From Brachybacterium sp. YJGR34 (GTDB lineage Bacteria > Actinomycetota > Actinomycetes > Actinomycetales > Dermabacteraceae), in NCBI RefSeq assembly GCF_003347015.1, contig NZ_PNFB01000012.1:40386-104385 (forward strand): 64,000 bases of DNA. The letters run 5' to 3'. Below are positions 15,374 through 23,792 of the stretch, piece by piece (position 1 is the first letter of the stretch; the number at the start of each line of letters is the position of its first letter). The notes beneath the pieces are model-generated. The model made no database searches, was not told the origin of the DNA, and was given only the letters and a program-made list of their open reading frames with translations. A program made the translations under genes and the position numbers.

Positions 15374-15889
15374 TCACTGGCCCTCCTGGCGCCCAGGGTT
15401 CTCCGATGCATCGTGGACGGGGGCCACAGACAGCGGCTGACGGGTCCGCACGAGGAGGATCGCCTCCACGAGCACGGCCGAGACCGCGCCGACCAGCAGT
15501 GCGAGGCCGATCCAGAGAGTCGAGACCGCCGCCGTGTCCCGCACCAGGACCAGGACGAGGATCACAATGAGCATCTTGGCCGCCCAGGAGCCGAGCACCG
15601 CGGCCGCCATGCTCACGGGCGTCAGGCGCGGTCCCGCGTAGGTGATCGCGACCGAGGGGACCACGATCACCAGCGTCAGACCGGTGCCGATGAGGGCGCC
15701 CACGAGCGCCGAGGACTCGTCCCGGGTCGCGGCGACGGCGATCACCGCGAGGTCGAGCACGAGGCCGACGAGGACCGCGACGACGGTGGCGCGCTGCATG
15801 CCGCGGTCACCGACGGCGCGGCCGGTCCGCCGTGCCTGCGGCGGCGTGGCCGACGAGGTCTCTGCGGGGGTGTCAGGGTCGGTGGGCAT
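15374..15889 (-). CDS. atpI: ATP synthase assembly protein I-like
   Basis: 171 residues with four predicted membrane helices and hydrophilic ends. Sequence identity to AtpI is weak, as is usual, but the position directly upstream of atpB and the four-helix layout support it. AtpI helps c-ring assembly in other bacteria. The ATG at 15889 lies 17 bases inside the 3' end of wecA and has GGAAGGA upstream, so the reading frames overlap and the genes share one transcript. Confidence 0.75.
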   Translation of the reverse strand: MPTDPDTPAETSSATPPQARRTGRAVGDRGMQRATVVAVLVGLVLDLAVIAVAATRDESSALVGALIGTGLTLVIVVPSVAITYAGPRLTPVSMAAAVLGSWAAKMLIVILVLVLVRDTAAVSTLWIGLALLVGAVSAVLVEAILLVRTRQPLSVAPVHDASENPGRQEGQ

Positions 15890-17000
15890 CGGTGAGGTCC
15901 TTCCGGTGGCGGCCGGACCGCCATCTGAGAGGGTCGAAGGTGAGCACGAGGGCGAACAGCAGTCCGCACGCCCAGAAGATCAGCACGGCCGTGGTGGGCA
16001 GGAGCAGGGGCACCAGCAGGCCCACCGAGATGACGACCGTCCAGGTGTACATGATGAGCACGGCCGCGCGCTTGGAGTGGCCCAGGCTCAGCAGCCGGTG
16101 GTGCAGGTGGTACTTGTCGGCGTGGAACGGGGACTTGCCCGCGCCGATCCGTCGCACCACGGCGAGAGCGAAGTCGAGGAAGGGGATCACCATCACCCCG
16201 ATCGGCAGCAGGATCGGCAGGAACTGGCCGAAGAAGTCCGCGCCGGAGAGGCTGGCCGGATCGACCTGGCCGGTGACGGCGATCGTGCTCGCGGCCAGCA
16301 GCAGCCCCAGCATCATCGATCCGGAGTCGCCCATGAAGATGCGGGCCCGGGCGAAGTTGTGCGGCAGGAAGCCCAGACAGGCGCCGATCAGCACGGCGGT
16401 CAGGAGGGCGGCCAGCGAGGAGTAGTCGGTGCTCGAGGAGTTGCGGGTGAGCATGTAGGCGTAGAGGAAGAACGCGGAGCCGCCGATCGCCATCACCCCG
16501 GCGGCCAGACCGTCGAGGCCGTCCACGAAGTTGACGGCGTTCATGCTGACCACCACGACCAGCACGGTGAGGATCAGCGCCGTCCGACCGGAGAGCACGG
16601 TGACGCCGTTGATCGGCAGCGTCACCAGGCTCACGCCCTGCCAGGCCAGCAGCAGCGCGGCGAGCACCTGTCCGGCGAGCTTGGTCACCCAGTCCAGGTC
16701 CCAGCGGTCGTCGGCCGCACCGAGCAGCGTCACCACACCGGCGGCGGAGAGGATCGCCCAGGGCTGGCGGGAGTCGCGGAAGAGCCCCTCGAGGAAGGGG
16801 ACGTTGCTCGCGATGAGCAGGGCGGCGGCGACCCCGGCGAACATGGCCAGCCCGCCCAGCCGTGGCGTCACCGCATCGTGCACATCCCGCTCCCGCACCG
16901 CGGTCATCGCCCCGGCACGCCGTGCCATCAGCCTCACACCAGGCGTGACCAGGAAGGTGATCGCGGCGGAGACCAGCAGCAGGAAGAGATAGATCCTCAC
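15873..17000 (-). CDS. wecA: Polyprenyl-phosphate GlcNAc-1-phosphate transferase (WecA/Rfe-like)
   Basis: 375 residues with about eleven membrane helices. Transfers GlcNAc-1-phosphate to decaprenyl/undecaprenyl phosphate, the first lipid-linked step of wall polysaccharide synthesis. Motifs of the MraY/WecA family: VHDAVTPRLGGLAMF, GAADDRWDLDWVTKL (DD motif), NAVNFVDGLDGLAAGV, MGDSGSMMLG, and the cytosolic HHRLLSLGHSKR His motif near the C-terminus. The position between tsaC and atpI is the usual actinobacterial arrangement (rfe upstream of atpB in mycobacteria). The start overlaps the tsaC stop (GTGA). Confidence 0.93.
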   Translation of the reverse strand: MRIYLFLLLVSAAITFLVTPGVRLMARRAGAMTAVRERDVHDAVTPRLGGLAMFAGVAAALLIASNVPFLEGLFRDSRQPWAILSAAGVVTLLGAADDRWDLDWVTKLAGQVLAALLLAWQGVSLVTLPINGVTVLSGRTALILTVLVVVVSMNAVNFVDGLDGLAAGVMAIGGSAFFLYAYMLTRNSSSTDYSSLAALLTAVLIGACLGFLPHNFARARIFMGDSGSMMLGLLLAASTIAVTGQVDPASLSGADFFGQFLPILLPIGVMVIPFLDFALAVVRRIGAGKSPFHADKYHLHHRLLSLGHSKRAAVLIMYTWTVVISVGLLVPLLLPTTAVLIFWACGLLFALVLTFDPLRWRSGRHRKDLTDAHRP

Positions 17001-17917
17001 CCGGTCGTGGTGCCCGGGCGGGGCCCGTCGGCGCTCCCGTCGCCGATATCGGTCAGAGGCGTCTCCGCGGCCACCTGCGCCGTGGTCGCCTCACCGCTCT
17101 CCGGCTCGGACGGGAGGTTCAGGACACCGCCGGGAGCGGGCGCCTCGGAGGACGGCCCGTCGGCCTCCGGCGCATCGGCGGCCGGCGCATCGGCGGACGG
17201 TGCCGCGGTCTCGCCGTCCGCGGCGGCGTCCTCAGCGGGCTCCACCTCCTCGGCGACCTCCGGCTCCTCGGGCTCGGGAGTGGTGAAGATGTCCCCCACC
17301 ACCTCGATGATCCGCTCCGCGGTGATCGCGCCGGCGCGGACGATCTCCGCCGGGGTGACCGTGGTGTCCAGGATGGTCGAGCTCTCGCCGATCGGAGCGG
17401 TGCCGCCGTCGAGGTAGACCTCCACGGCATCGCCCAGCTGGGTCGCGGCGTCCAGCACCGAGAGCGCGGCGGGCCGGCCGCTGCGGTTGGCGCTCGAGAC
17501 GGCCAGGGGCCCGGTGCGGCGCAGGAGGTCCAGGGCGATCTCGTCGTCCGGCATCCGCAGCGCCACGGTCCCCCGGGTCTCCCCCAGGTCCCAGGTCAGC
17601 GAGGGCTGTGCGGTGAGGATCAGGGTCAGCGGCCCGGGCCAGAGCTCCTCGACGAGGTCCTCGACGTAGTCGGGCAGCTCCGCGGCCAGCGCCATGAGCA
17701 CGGCGTGATCGCCGATCAGGACCGGCGGGGGCATGTCGCGGCCGCGACCCTTGGCCTCGAGCAGGTCCTCGACGGCATCGGGCGTGAACGCGTCCGCGCC
17801 GATGCCGTAGACGGTGTCCGTCGGCAGGACGATCAGCTTGCCGTCGCGGACGGCGTCGACGGCGGCGGCGAGGGCGTCCTCGCGGGACTCTGGGTTCTGG
17901 GTGTCGTGCACGCTCAC
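16997..17917 (-). CDS. tsaC: L-threonylcarbamoyladenylate synthase with acidic tail
   Basis: 306 residues. Makes threonylcarbamoyl-AMP from threonine, bicarbonate and ATP for t6A37 of ANN-decoding tRNAs. Residues 1 to about 205 are the YrdC domain: GKLIVLPTDTVYGIGADAF, KGRGRDMPPPVLI, LWPGPLTLIL, TVALRMPDD and LAVSSANRSG are all present. The last ~100 residues are a Pro/Ala/Glu/Asp-rich tail (PEPEEPEVAEEVEPAED and on) with no fold signature and no Sua5 C-terminal domain. The partner enzyme gene tsaD is at 39546 in this window. The gene overlaps prmC by four bases. Synonyms in the family: ywlC, sua5, yrdC. Confidence 0.92.
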   Translation of the reverse strand: MSVHDTQNPESREDALAAAVDAVRDGKLIVLPTDTVYGIGADAFTPDAVEDLLEAKGRGRDMPPPVLIGDHAVLMALAAELPDYVEDLVEELWPGPLTLILTAQPSLTWDLGETRGTVALRMPDDEIALDLLRRTGPLAVSSANRSGRPAALSVLDAATQLGDAVEVYLDGGTAPIGESSTILDTTVTPAEIVRAGAITAERIIEVVGDIFTTPEPEEPEVAEEVEPAEDAAADGETAAPSADAPAADAPEADGPSSEAPAPGGVLNLPSEPESGEATTAQVAAETPLTDIGDGSADGPRPGTTTG

Positions 17918-18828
17918 CGGGTCAGTGTCTCACTTCCTGGGGATGGGTCCCCGTCGCCACGGCGGGCGACGAGGAAGCGGTCGCGTCCGGTCAGATCGCG
18001 GACGGTCAGCAGATGGTCGAAGCCGCCGCACGCCACGGCGGCGGTCCGGGCGGCCTCGCCCTGGACATCGGCATGCTCCATGACGAGCACGCCGCCGGGG
18101 CGCAGGAGGCGCCGGGACCACGCCAGGACGGCACGGGGCACCTCGAGCCCGTCGGCTCCCCCGCCGAACAGCGCCCGCTCGGGATCGTGCTCGCGCACCT
18201 CGGCCTCGCGGGGGATCGCCTCCGGCGGGATGTAGGGAGGATTGGACAGGACGGCGTCCACGGGCCCCGCCGCGGCGAGCTCCGGCAGCTCCTGCGCCCC
18301 CGCGGTGAGGTCCGCCCGCAGCACACGGCCGCGGCCCGGACCGGCGTGCTCGAGATTCTCCGCGGCCAGAGCGGCCGCACCGGGGTCCACCTCGACCGCG
18401 AGCACCCGCGTGCCGGGCATCTCGTCCAGGACGGCCGCCCCCAGTGCACCCGATCCCGCGCACAGATCGACGATGCTGGACACGGGACCCGCGGCGTGCT
18501 CGCGGAGCAGGTCCACGGCCAGCTCCGTCTCCGGGCGCGGGATGAACACCCCAGGGCGCACGGCGAGCATCAGCCGGCGGAAGGGCGCCCGGCCCAGGAT
18601 CAGCTGGAGGGGCTCTCGGCTCTCACGGCGCCGCGTGAGCTGCTCGAGGTCCTCGGCGAAGTCCACCGGGAGCTCGTCGAGCAGCACCAGCGGGCGCTCG
18701 GTGCGTGCGGCATGGGTGATCAGCGCGCGGGCGTCGACGCTGGGCGAGGGCACTCCGGCGCGCCCCAGGCGCTCGGTGGTCCCGGCCAGCGCCCGGCGCA
18801 GGCGCGTGCTGACCTCGGAGGCGCTCAC
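17914..18828 (-). CDS. prmC: Release factor glutamine N5-methyltransferase
   Basis: 304 residues. Methylates the Gln of the GGQ motif in release factors 1 and 2. N-terminal helical domain, then a Rossmann methyltransferase with FIPRPETELAVDLL, the SAM-binding VDLCAGSGALGAAVL and the catalytic signature SNPPYIPPEAI. Located immediately downstream of its substrate gene prfA, overlapping by four bases. The C-terminal TGRDRFLVARR is conserved. Confidence 0.95.
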   Translation of the reverse strand: MSASEVSTRLRRALAGTTERLGRAGVPSPSVDARALITHAARTERPLVLLDELPVDFAEDLEQLTRRRESREPLQLILGRAPFRRLMLAVRPGVFIPRPETELAVDLLREHAAGPVSSIVDLCAGSGALGAAVLDEMPGTRVLAVEVDPGAAALAAENLEHAGPGRGRVLRADLTAGAQELPELAAAGPVDAVLSNPPYIPPEAIPREAEVREHDPERALFGGGADGLEVPRAVLAWSRRLLRPGGVLVMEHADVQGEAARTAAVACGGFDHLLTVRDLTGRDRFLVARRGDGDPSPGSETLTR

Positions 18829-19961
18829 GGCGCGCTCCCCTCGGCGGCGCGTCCGGCCTCGGCCAGACGCGCCTCCCGCTCGGCCGTCCGCGAGGAGGCG
18901 ATGAGATCGCCGAGATCCCCGGCCAGGACCTGGGAGAGATTGCCTGCCTTGTAGCCGGTGCGATGGTCCGCGACCCGGGACTCCGGGAAGTTGTAGGTGC
19001 GGATGCGCTCGCTGCGATCGACGGTGCGCACCTGGGAGCGCCGTGCCGCGGAGGACTGCGCCTCCTGCTCCGCCCGGCGGGCATCCAGCAGCCGGGTGCG
19101 CAGGATCCGCAGCGCCTGCTCGCGGTTCTGCAGCTGGCTCTTCTGGTCCTGGCAGGAGACCACGATCGACGTGGGCAGATGGGTCACGCGCACCGCGGAG
19201 TCGGTGGTGTTCACGCTCTGGCCGCCCGGGCCGCTGGAGCGGAAGACGTCGATGCGCAGGTTCGCCGGGGCCATCGCCTCGGCCAGCACCTCGGACTCGT
19301 CGGCCTCGTCGGCCTCGGGGAGCACCAGCACGCCGACGGCGGAGGTGTGGATGCGACCGCCGGACTCGGTGACCGGGACGCGCTGGACCCGGTGCACCCC
19401 GGCCTCGTGCTTGAGATGGGCGTAGACGCCGTCGGCCCCCGTGCCCCCGCCGCGCGCGGAGATCGCCACGGTGACGTCCTTGAGGCCGCCGAGCTCGGAC
19501 TCCGCGGAGGTCAGCACCTCCAGGCGCCAGCCCTGGGACTCCGCGTACGCGCGATACATGCGCAGCATCTCGGCGGCGAACAGCGCGGACTCCTCGCCGC
19601 CCGCGCCAGCCTTGATCTCGAGGATCGCGTCCCGGGAGTCGTCGGGGTCGCGCGGGGCCAGCAGATCCTCGAGCTGCGCCCGCTCGGCCTCCAGGCGCTC
19701 GGTCAGCTGTGCGGTCTCCGCGGCGAGCTCCTCGTCGCCCTCCCCCAGCGCGGCGAGCTCATGGGCGGTGGCGAGGTCCGCGGCGGTGGCGTCCATCCGG
19801 TCGGCGGCGGCGAGCACCGCCTCGAGCTCGGCGTAGCGGCGGCCCGCACGGCGCGCCCTCGCGGGGTCGTCGTGGAAGGTGGGGTCGGCCATCGACTCCT
19901 GGAGCCGGGCGTGCTCCCGGCGCAGCGGCGCCAGCCGATCGCCCTCGCCGTGCTCGCTCAT
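18825..19961 (-). CDS. prfA: Peptide chain release factor 1
   Basis: 378 residues. Terminates translation at UAA and UAG. Carries the GGQ peptidyl-hydrolysis motif (RSSGPGGQSVNTTDSAVRVT), the domain 1 helices (EIKAGAGGEESALFA) and the C-terminal NFPESRVADHRTGYK. ATG at 19961 (MSEHGEGD) with AGGGGG five bases upstream is preferred over the open upstream frame. In the canonical order rpmE-prfA-prmC. Confidence 0.97.
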   Translation of the reverse strand: MSEHGEGDRLAPLRREHARLQESMADPTFHDDPARARRAGRRYAELEAVLAAADRMDATAADLATAHELAALGEGDEELAAETAQLTERLEAERAQLEDLLAPRDPDDSRDAILEIKAGAGGEESALFAAEMLRMYRAYAESQGWRLEVLTSAESELGGLKDVTVAISARGGGTGADGVYAHLKHEAGVHRVQRVPVTESGGRIHTSAVGVLVLPEADEADESEVLAEAMAPANLRIDVFRSSGPGGQSVNTTDSAVRVTHLPTSIVVSCQDQKSQLQNREQALRILRTRLLDARRAEQEAQSSAARRSQVRTVDRSERIRTYNFPESRVADHRTGYKAGNLSQVLAGDLGDLIASSRTAEREARLAEAGRAAEGSAP

Positions 19962-20082
19962 GCGTTCCCCCTGTCCTCGGTCCACCGATGCTCCCCGACG
20001 CGACGACGCCGGTGCACGCCCTGGGGCGCACACCGGCGTCGGAGACGAGGCTCGTCATGCCGCCTCGGGGACGTCCTCGGAT

Positions 20083-20298
20083 TCAGGCGTCCTTCTTCTT
20101 CCCGTAGCGGGCCTGGAAGCGGGCGACGCGGCCGCCGGTGTCCAGGATCTTCTGCTTGCCGGTGTAGAAGGGGTGGCATGCGGAGCAGACCTCGGTGCTG
20201 ATCGCTCCGTCGGTCTTGGTGCTGCGCGTGGTGAACGAGTTGCCGCAGGTGCAGGTCACCTGGGTCTCGACGTATGCGGGGTGGATGTCAGCCTTCAT
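20083..20298 (-). CDS. rpmE: Ribosomal protein bL31, zinc-binding form
   Basis: 71 residues. Bridges the two ribosomal subunits. It has the C+ pattern: Cys residues in CTCGNSF and CSACHPF, so it is the zinc-dependent paralogue rather than the zinc-free YkgM type. Start [11 protein letters not shown] is typical. ATG at 20298, GGAGAG upstream. In related genomes rho lies directly upstream of rpmE; here the accessory cassette intervenes. Confidence 0.96.
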   Translation of the reverse strand: MKADIHPAYVETQVTCTCGNSFTTRSTKTDGAISTEVCSACHPFYTGKQKILDTGGRVARFQARYGKKKDA

Positions 20299-20432
20299 GT
20301 CTCTCCTAGCTCGGGGTCGCTGGGTCGGCGTCCGGGCGGGCGCCGTGAACCAGAACCGACGTCACAGTCTGCCACGCCCGGCGCGCCGGAGGCGAGGGAT
20401 CCGGATGCGGCGTGTGCAACATCGCGTGCACC

Positions 20433-20450
20433 GGAGCGGGCACCCGCTCC
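20433..20450. terminator. Hairpin after the LacI-family gene
   Basis: Inverted repeat ggagcggg/cccgctcc (two-base loop, or six pairs with a six-base loop) abuts the stop codon of the LacI-family gene. No T-run follows. It may end the regulator/oxidoreductase transcript before rpmE. Confidence 0.45.
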
Positions 20451-21431
20451 CTACGCGGAGGCGCGGACCTCGAGGCGGTAGGGCACCACCCGGTGCGCCT
20501 CCTGGCCCGTCAGCGGGATCCTGCCCTCGAGCATCCCCGCGACCAGGGCGACGGCCTGGGCGGCGATGGCATCGATGTCGATGCTCAGGGTCGTCAGCTC
20601 CGGGGTGACCAGGGAGCCGATCTCGAGTCCGTCCAGTCCCACCACCCGCAGCCGCCCGGGCACCTCGACGCCCATCGTCCGCAGCGCCCGCAGCAGGCGC
20701 ACCGCGAGCTCGTCGTTGAAGGCCACCAGCGCATCGGCGCCCACCTCGAGCACCTCCTGCAGCGCCTCGACGTGCCCCACGCGGTCATGGGCCTTGTGGA
20801 TGGGCACCTCGCCGCTCTCGGCGAGCGGGGCCAGGGCGGCGGCGAGGGCCCGCGCACGGGTCCCGGGCTCCGCGTCGCCGGCCAGGTCCATCACCACCGG
20901 GCGGTGCACCCCGGCGCGGCGCAGGTGCGCGACGAGGTCCGCGGTGGCCCCGGGGAACACCAGCTCGATGATGCCCATCTCCTGGCACTGCTCCGCCGTG
21001 CCGTCGATCCGCACCACCGGCATGCCGGTCGCCCCGCGCAGATCGCCGTGGAGCATCCCGTAGCCGACGATCGCATCGACCCTCCGCGCGAGCTCGCGCG
21101 CCACGTCCTCCGGGACCAGGGCGTTGTCCGCCTCCGCGAGCACGACGTTCCAGCCGTAGGGCACGCAGGCGCGCACCACCGCGGCGCCCAGCTCGGCGAA
21201 GTACGCGTTGGAGAGGTCCTGGACCACCAGTCCCACCGTGATCGGGCCCTGCTCGACCAGGCCGCGGCCGAAGCGGGAGGGACGGTAGCTAAGCTCCTTC
21301 GCCGCCTCGAGCACCCGCGACCGGGTGGCGGGGCTGATCCCGGCCATGTCGTTCATCGCCCGCGAGACGGTCTGCCGGGAGACCCCGGCCCGCTCCGCGA
21401 CGTCGACGATCGTCGGCCGGCGCCCCGCCAT
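20451..21431 (-). CDS. LacI-family transcriptional regulator
   Basis: 326 residues. N-terminal helix-turn-helix and hinge (TIVDVAERAGVSRQTVSRAM, ELSYRPSRFGRG), then a periplasmic-binding-protein-like effector domain. It probably represses the adjacent cassette in response to a sugar or sugar derivative. The start ATG at 21431 lies two bases after the oxidoreductase stop, with GGAGAA upstream; the frame is open further 5' only as shadow of that gene. Candidate operators are the two identical palindromes in the divergent promoter region (23488-23501 and 23747-23762). The inducer is unknown. Confidence 0.92.
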   Translation of the reverse strand: MAGRRPTIVDVAERAGVSRQTVSRAMNDMAGISPATRSRVLEAAKELSYRPSRFGRGLVEQGPITVGLVVQDLSNAYFAELGAAVVRACVPYGWNVVLAEADNALVPEDVARELARRVDAIVGYGMLHGDLRGATGMPVVRIDGTAEQCQEMGIIELVFPGATADLVAHLRRAGVHRPVVMDLAGDAEPGTRARALAAALAPLAESGEVPIHKAHDRVGHVEALQEVLEVGADALVAFNDELAVRLLRALRTMGVEVPGRLRVVGLDGLEIGSLVTPELTTLSIDIDAIAAQAVALVAGMLEGRIPLTGQEAHRVVPYRLEVRASA

Positions 21432-21433
21432 GG

Positions 21434-23446
21434 TCAGCGGTTCTCCGCGCGCAGGTCCAGCCAGGCCATCTCCGCTGCGGACAGCTCGACGCCGAGACCC
21501 AGCGTCGAGGAGCGCATCTCGGCGATGGAGCGCGGACCGAACAGCGGGAAGGTGGGGAACTTCTGGTGGAGCACGAAGGCGAGGGCGATCGCGGTGGCGG
21601 GCACCCCGCGCTCCTCTCCGAGGGTGCGGGCGCGGGCGAGGCGCTCGAAGTTGCCGTCGCTGTAGTAGCAGCGCACGAGCTCGGCATCGGAGCGGTCCTC
21701 GGGATGGGCACGCCCGGTGAAGAAGCCCCTCGCCTGCGAGGACCACGGCAGCAGGGCGATGCCGCGCTCCTCCAGCCACGCTTTGGACTCGGGATCGGTC
21801 GCGTGCTCGCAGCCCTTCCACGGCACGTCGAGCGCCTCGGCCAGGCCGAAGTGGTTGGACAGGATCGTGAAGCCGGTGCGTCCGTTCGCCCGGGCGTAGG
21901 CGTTGGCCTCGTCCACGCGGGCCGGGGTCCAGTTCGAGCCGCCGTAGGCACGGATGCGGCCCGCGCGCAGGTGCTCGTCCATGACGTCCACGAACTCCCC
22001 GACCGGGATCTCCGGGTTGTCGCGGTGCATCATGTACAGGTCTGCATAATCGGTGCCCTGGCGCTCGAGGGACTCCTCGAGCTGGCGGGTGATCGACTCC
22101 GGATCGCAGTGCGGGGTGTGGGCGCCCTTGGTGATCACCACGACGTCCTCGCGCACGCCACGGTTCTGCACCCACTGCCCCAGCAGCTTCTCGCAGTAGC
22201 CGCCGCCGTAGATGTAGGCGGTGTCGAAGGTGGTGCCGCCCATCTCGAAGTAGGCGTCGTACATCGCCGAGGCGTGGGCCAGGTTCATCTGGTTGTCGCA
22301 GCCCATCACCAGGCGCGAGACCTTCTTGTCGATGCCGGGCAGGCTCCCGTAGGCCATGGCCGGCCCCGTGGTGACACTGCCGGCGACCAGGGGCCGGCCG
22401 GTGAGCGTGGGGATGACGGTGTCATCGGCCTCGAAGGGGTAGCGCAGACCGATCTCCTCGCGCCAGCGGTCCAGCGCCCGCGCCTGGCCCAGGGAGTTCT
22501 CCGCGGTGAGCTCGGGGACGATGCCGTCCCCGCGCGCGGCATCGGCCAGGGCGTCCGCCTCGAGCGCGTACGGCCAGGCACCGGGGATCTCGATCCGCTG
22601 CGGCTGCTCGCCGACCACGTCGAGCTCGATGACCTGCGCCTCGCCGAGGCCCCACGGGTCCGACAGGCGCAGCACGCCGCGGGAGCCGGTGATGGTCGCC
22701 GACTGCGGATCGCTCAGGCGCACGCCCGTACGCAGGGAGGCGGTGATGCCGCCCGGCAGCTCGAGGTCGGCGCTGGACCACTCGTCGACGCCGGTCTCCC
22801 CGAGGGTGCCCTGAGCACGCAGTGCGGTGGGCTCAGCGAAAGCCCTTCCCTGCACGGCGCCGGCGACGAAGCGGGCGAAGGAGAGCGGGTAGCAGCCCAC
22901 GTCGAGGATGCCGCCGCCGGCGGTGTCGACGTCGAACAGGCGCCCGCTGCGGCCGCCGGTGTCGAAGGAGAAGGACGCATCGACATGGGTGACCTCGCCG
23001 ATCGCCCCGCCGGCCACGAGCTCGAGGACCTTCACCGTCTGCGGGTGGAAGCGGTACATGTACGCCTCGAGCAGGACCTTCCCGCTGCGCTGGGCGAGGT
23101 CGAGCAGGGCCATGGAGGTGCCGGCGTTCGGGGTCAGCGGCTTCTCGCACAGCACGTGCTTGCCGGCCTCGAGGGCAGCGGCGGCCAGACGCGCATGGCC
23201 GGTGTGGACGGTGGAGATGTAGACGCCGTCCACCTCGTCGGAGGCGAGCACCTCCTCGTAGGTGCCCAGGAGGGCGGGGCCGTCGAGCGGGAACTCCTCG
23301 GCGAAGGCCCGGGCGCGCTCGGCCGAGGTGCTGCCCACGGCGACCAGGACGCCGTCACGGGAGTGCGGGAGCTGGGTGGCGAAGCGGCGCGCGATGGAGC
23401 CGGGGCCCAGGACGGCCCAGCGGAAAGCGGTGGAGGAAGAGCTCAT
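21434..23446 (-). CDS. Fused Gfo/Idh/MocA oxidoreductase - aldo/keto reductase
   Basis: 670 residues with two complete enzyme domains. Residues 1 to about 340 are a Gfo/Idh/MocA dehydrogenase: Rossmann start AVLGPGSIARRFA, HVLCEKPLTPN with the conserved Lys, and GGGILDVGCYPLSFA. Residues about 345-670 are an aldo/keto reductase barrel with the tetrad residues in TTFDTAYIYGGG (Asp, Tyr), VVVITKGAH (Lys) and LYMMHRDNP (His), and a C-terminal FPLFGPRS segment. Both active sites look intact, so two successive redox steps on one sugar are plausible. No frameshift or linker of note. Followed at two bases by the LacI gene and divergent from the ABC importer. The substrate is not predictable from sequence alone. 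Confidence 0.9.
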   Translation of the reverse strand: MSSSSTAFRWAVLGPGSIARRFATQLPHSRDGVLVAVGSTSAERARAFAEEFPLDGPALLGTYEEVLASDEVDGVYISTVHTGHARLAAAALEAGKHVLCEKPLTPNAGTSMALLDLAQRSGKVLLEAYMYRFHPQTVKVLELVAGGAIGEVTHVDASFSFDTGGRSGRLFDVDTAGGGILDVGCYPLSFARFVAGAVQGRAFAEPTALRAQGTLGETGVDEWSSADLELPGGITASLRTGVRLSDPQSATITGSRGVLRLSDPWGLGEAQVIELDVVGEQPQRIEIPGAWPYALEADALADAARGDGIVPELTAENSLGQARALDRWREEIGLRYPFEADDTVIPTLTGRPLVAGSVTTGPAMAYGSLPGIDKKVSRLVMGCDNQMNLAHASAMYDAYFEMGGTTFDTAYIYGGGYCEKLLGQWVQNRGVREDVVVITKGAHTPHCDPESITRQLEESLERQGTDYADLYMMHRDNPEIPVGEFVDVMDEHLRAGRIRAYGGSNWTPARVDEANAYARANGRTGFTILSNHFGLAEALDVPWKGCEHATDPESKAWLEERGIALLPWSSQARGFFTGRAHPEDRSDAELVRCYYSDGNFERLARARTLGEERGVPATAIALAFVLHQKFPTFPLFGPRSIAEMRSSTLGLGVELSAAEMAWLDLRAENR

Positions 23447-23487
23447 GGAGACGACGGCGTCCTTCGAGATGGGGAGCAGATCGAGCC

Positions 23488-23501
23488 GTGAACGTTCACG
23501 A
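23488..23501. promoter_or_regulatory. LacI-type operator, oxidoreductase side
   Basis: Perfect palindrome cgtgaacgttcacg, about 40 bases upstream of the minus-strand oxidoreductase start. It shares the 14-base core with the operator at 23747. A central CG-containing palindrome fits LacI/GalR binding, and the regulator gene lies in the same cassette. Confidence 0.72.
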
Positions 23502-23746
23502 CAGCGACCACGCTATCCCCTCCGGCGGCCGGCGACAACCCGGTGGCGCGACGCGTCCCGCAGGAGGTCGAGGCGCCACCGCCTGCCCCTGGGCCGGCAC
23601 CCGAGCACGGGCGAGCGAGGGTCCTTCCGCGAGGATCCGCACCGCCACATCCGCTCGGCGGCGCCCGGCGGACTCTCGGCACGGCACATGTCCCTCCGTG
23701 GCGGCACTGTTGACCACAGGGACCCTCGGTGACATGATCTGCGTCA

Positions 23747-23762
23747 CCGTGAACGTTCACGG
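23747..23762. promoter_or_regulatory. LacI-type operator, importer side
   Basis: Perfect 16-base palindrome ccgtgaacgttcacgg located 31-46 bases upstream of the binding-protein start codon, where it would overlap the promoter or initial transcribed region. Second copy of the same core as at 23488. Confidence 0.75.
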
Positions 23763-23792
23763 CACGACCGTCACTCAACGAGGAGGATGCGT

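Larger units (their letters stand above)
23447..23792. promoter_or_regulatory. Divergent promoter region of the sugar cassette
   Basis: A non-coding stretch of about 345 bases between the fused oxidoreductase (minus) and the binding protein (plus). It contains the two palindromic operators and the AGGAGG ribosome binding site at 23781-23786. No small gene is convincing inside it. Confidence 0.7.
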
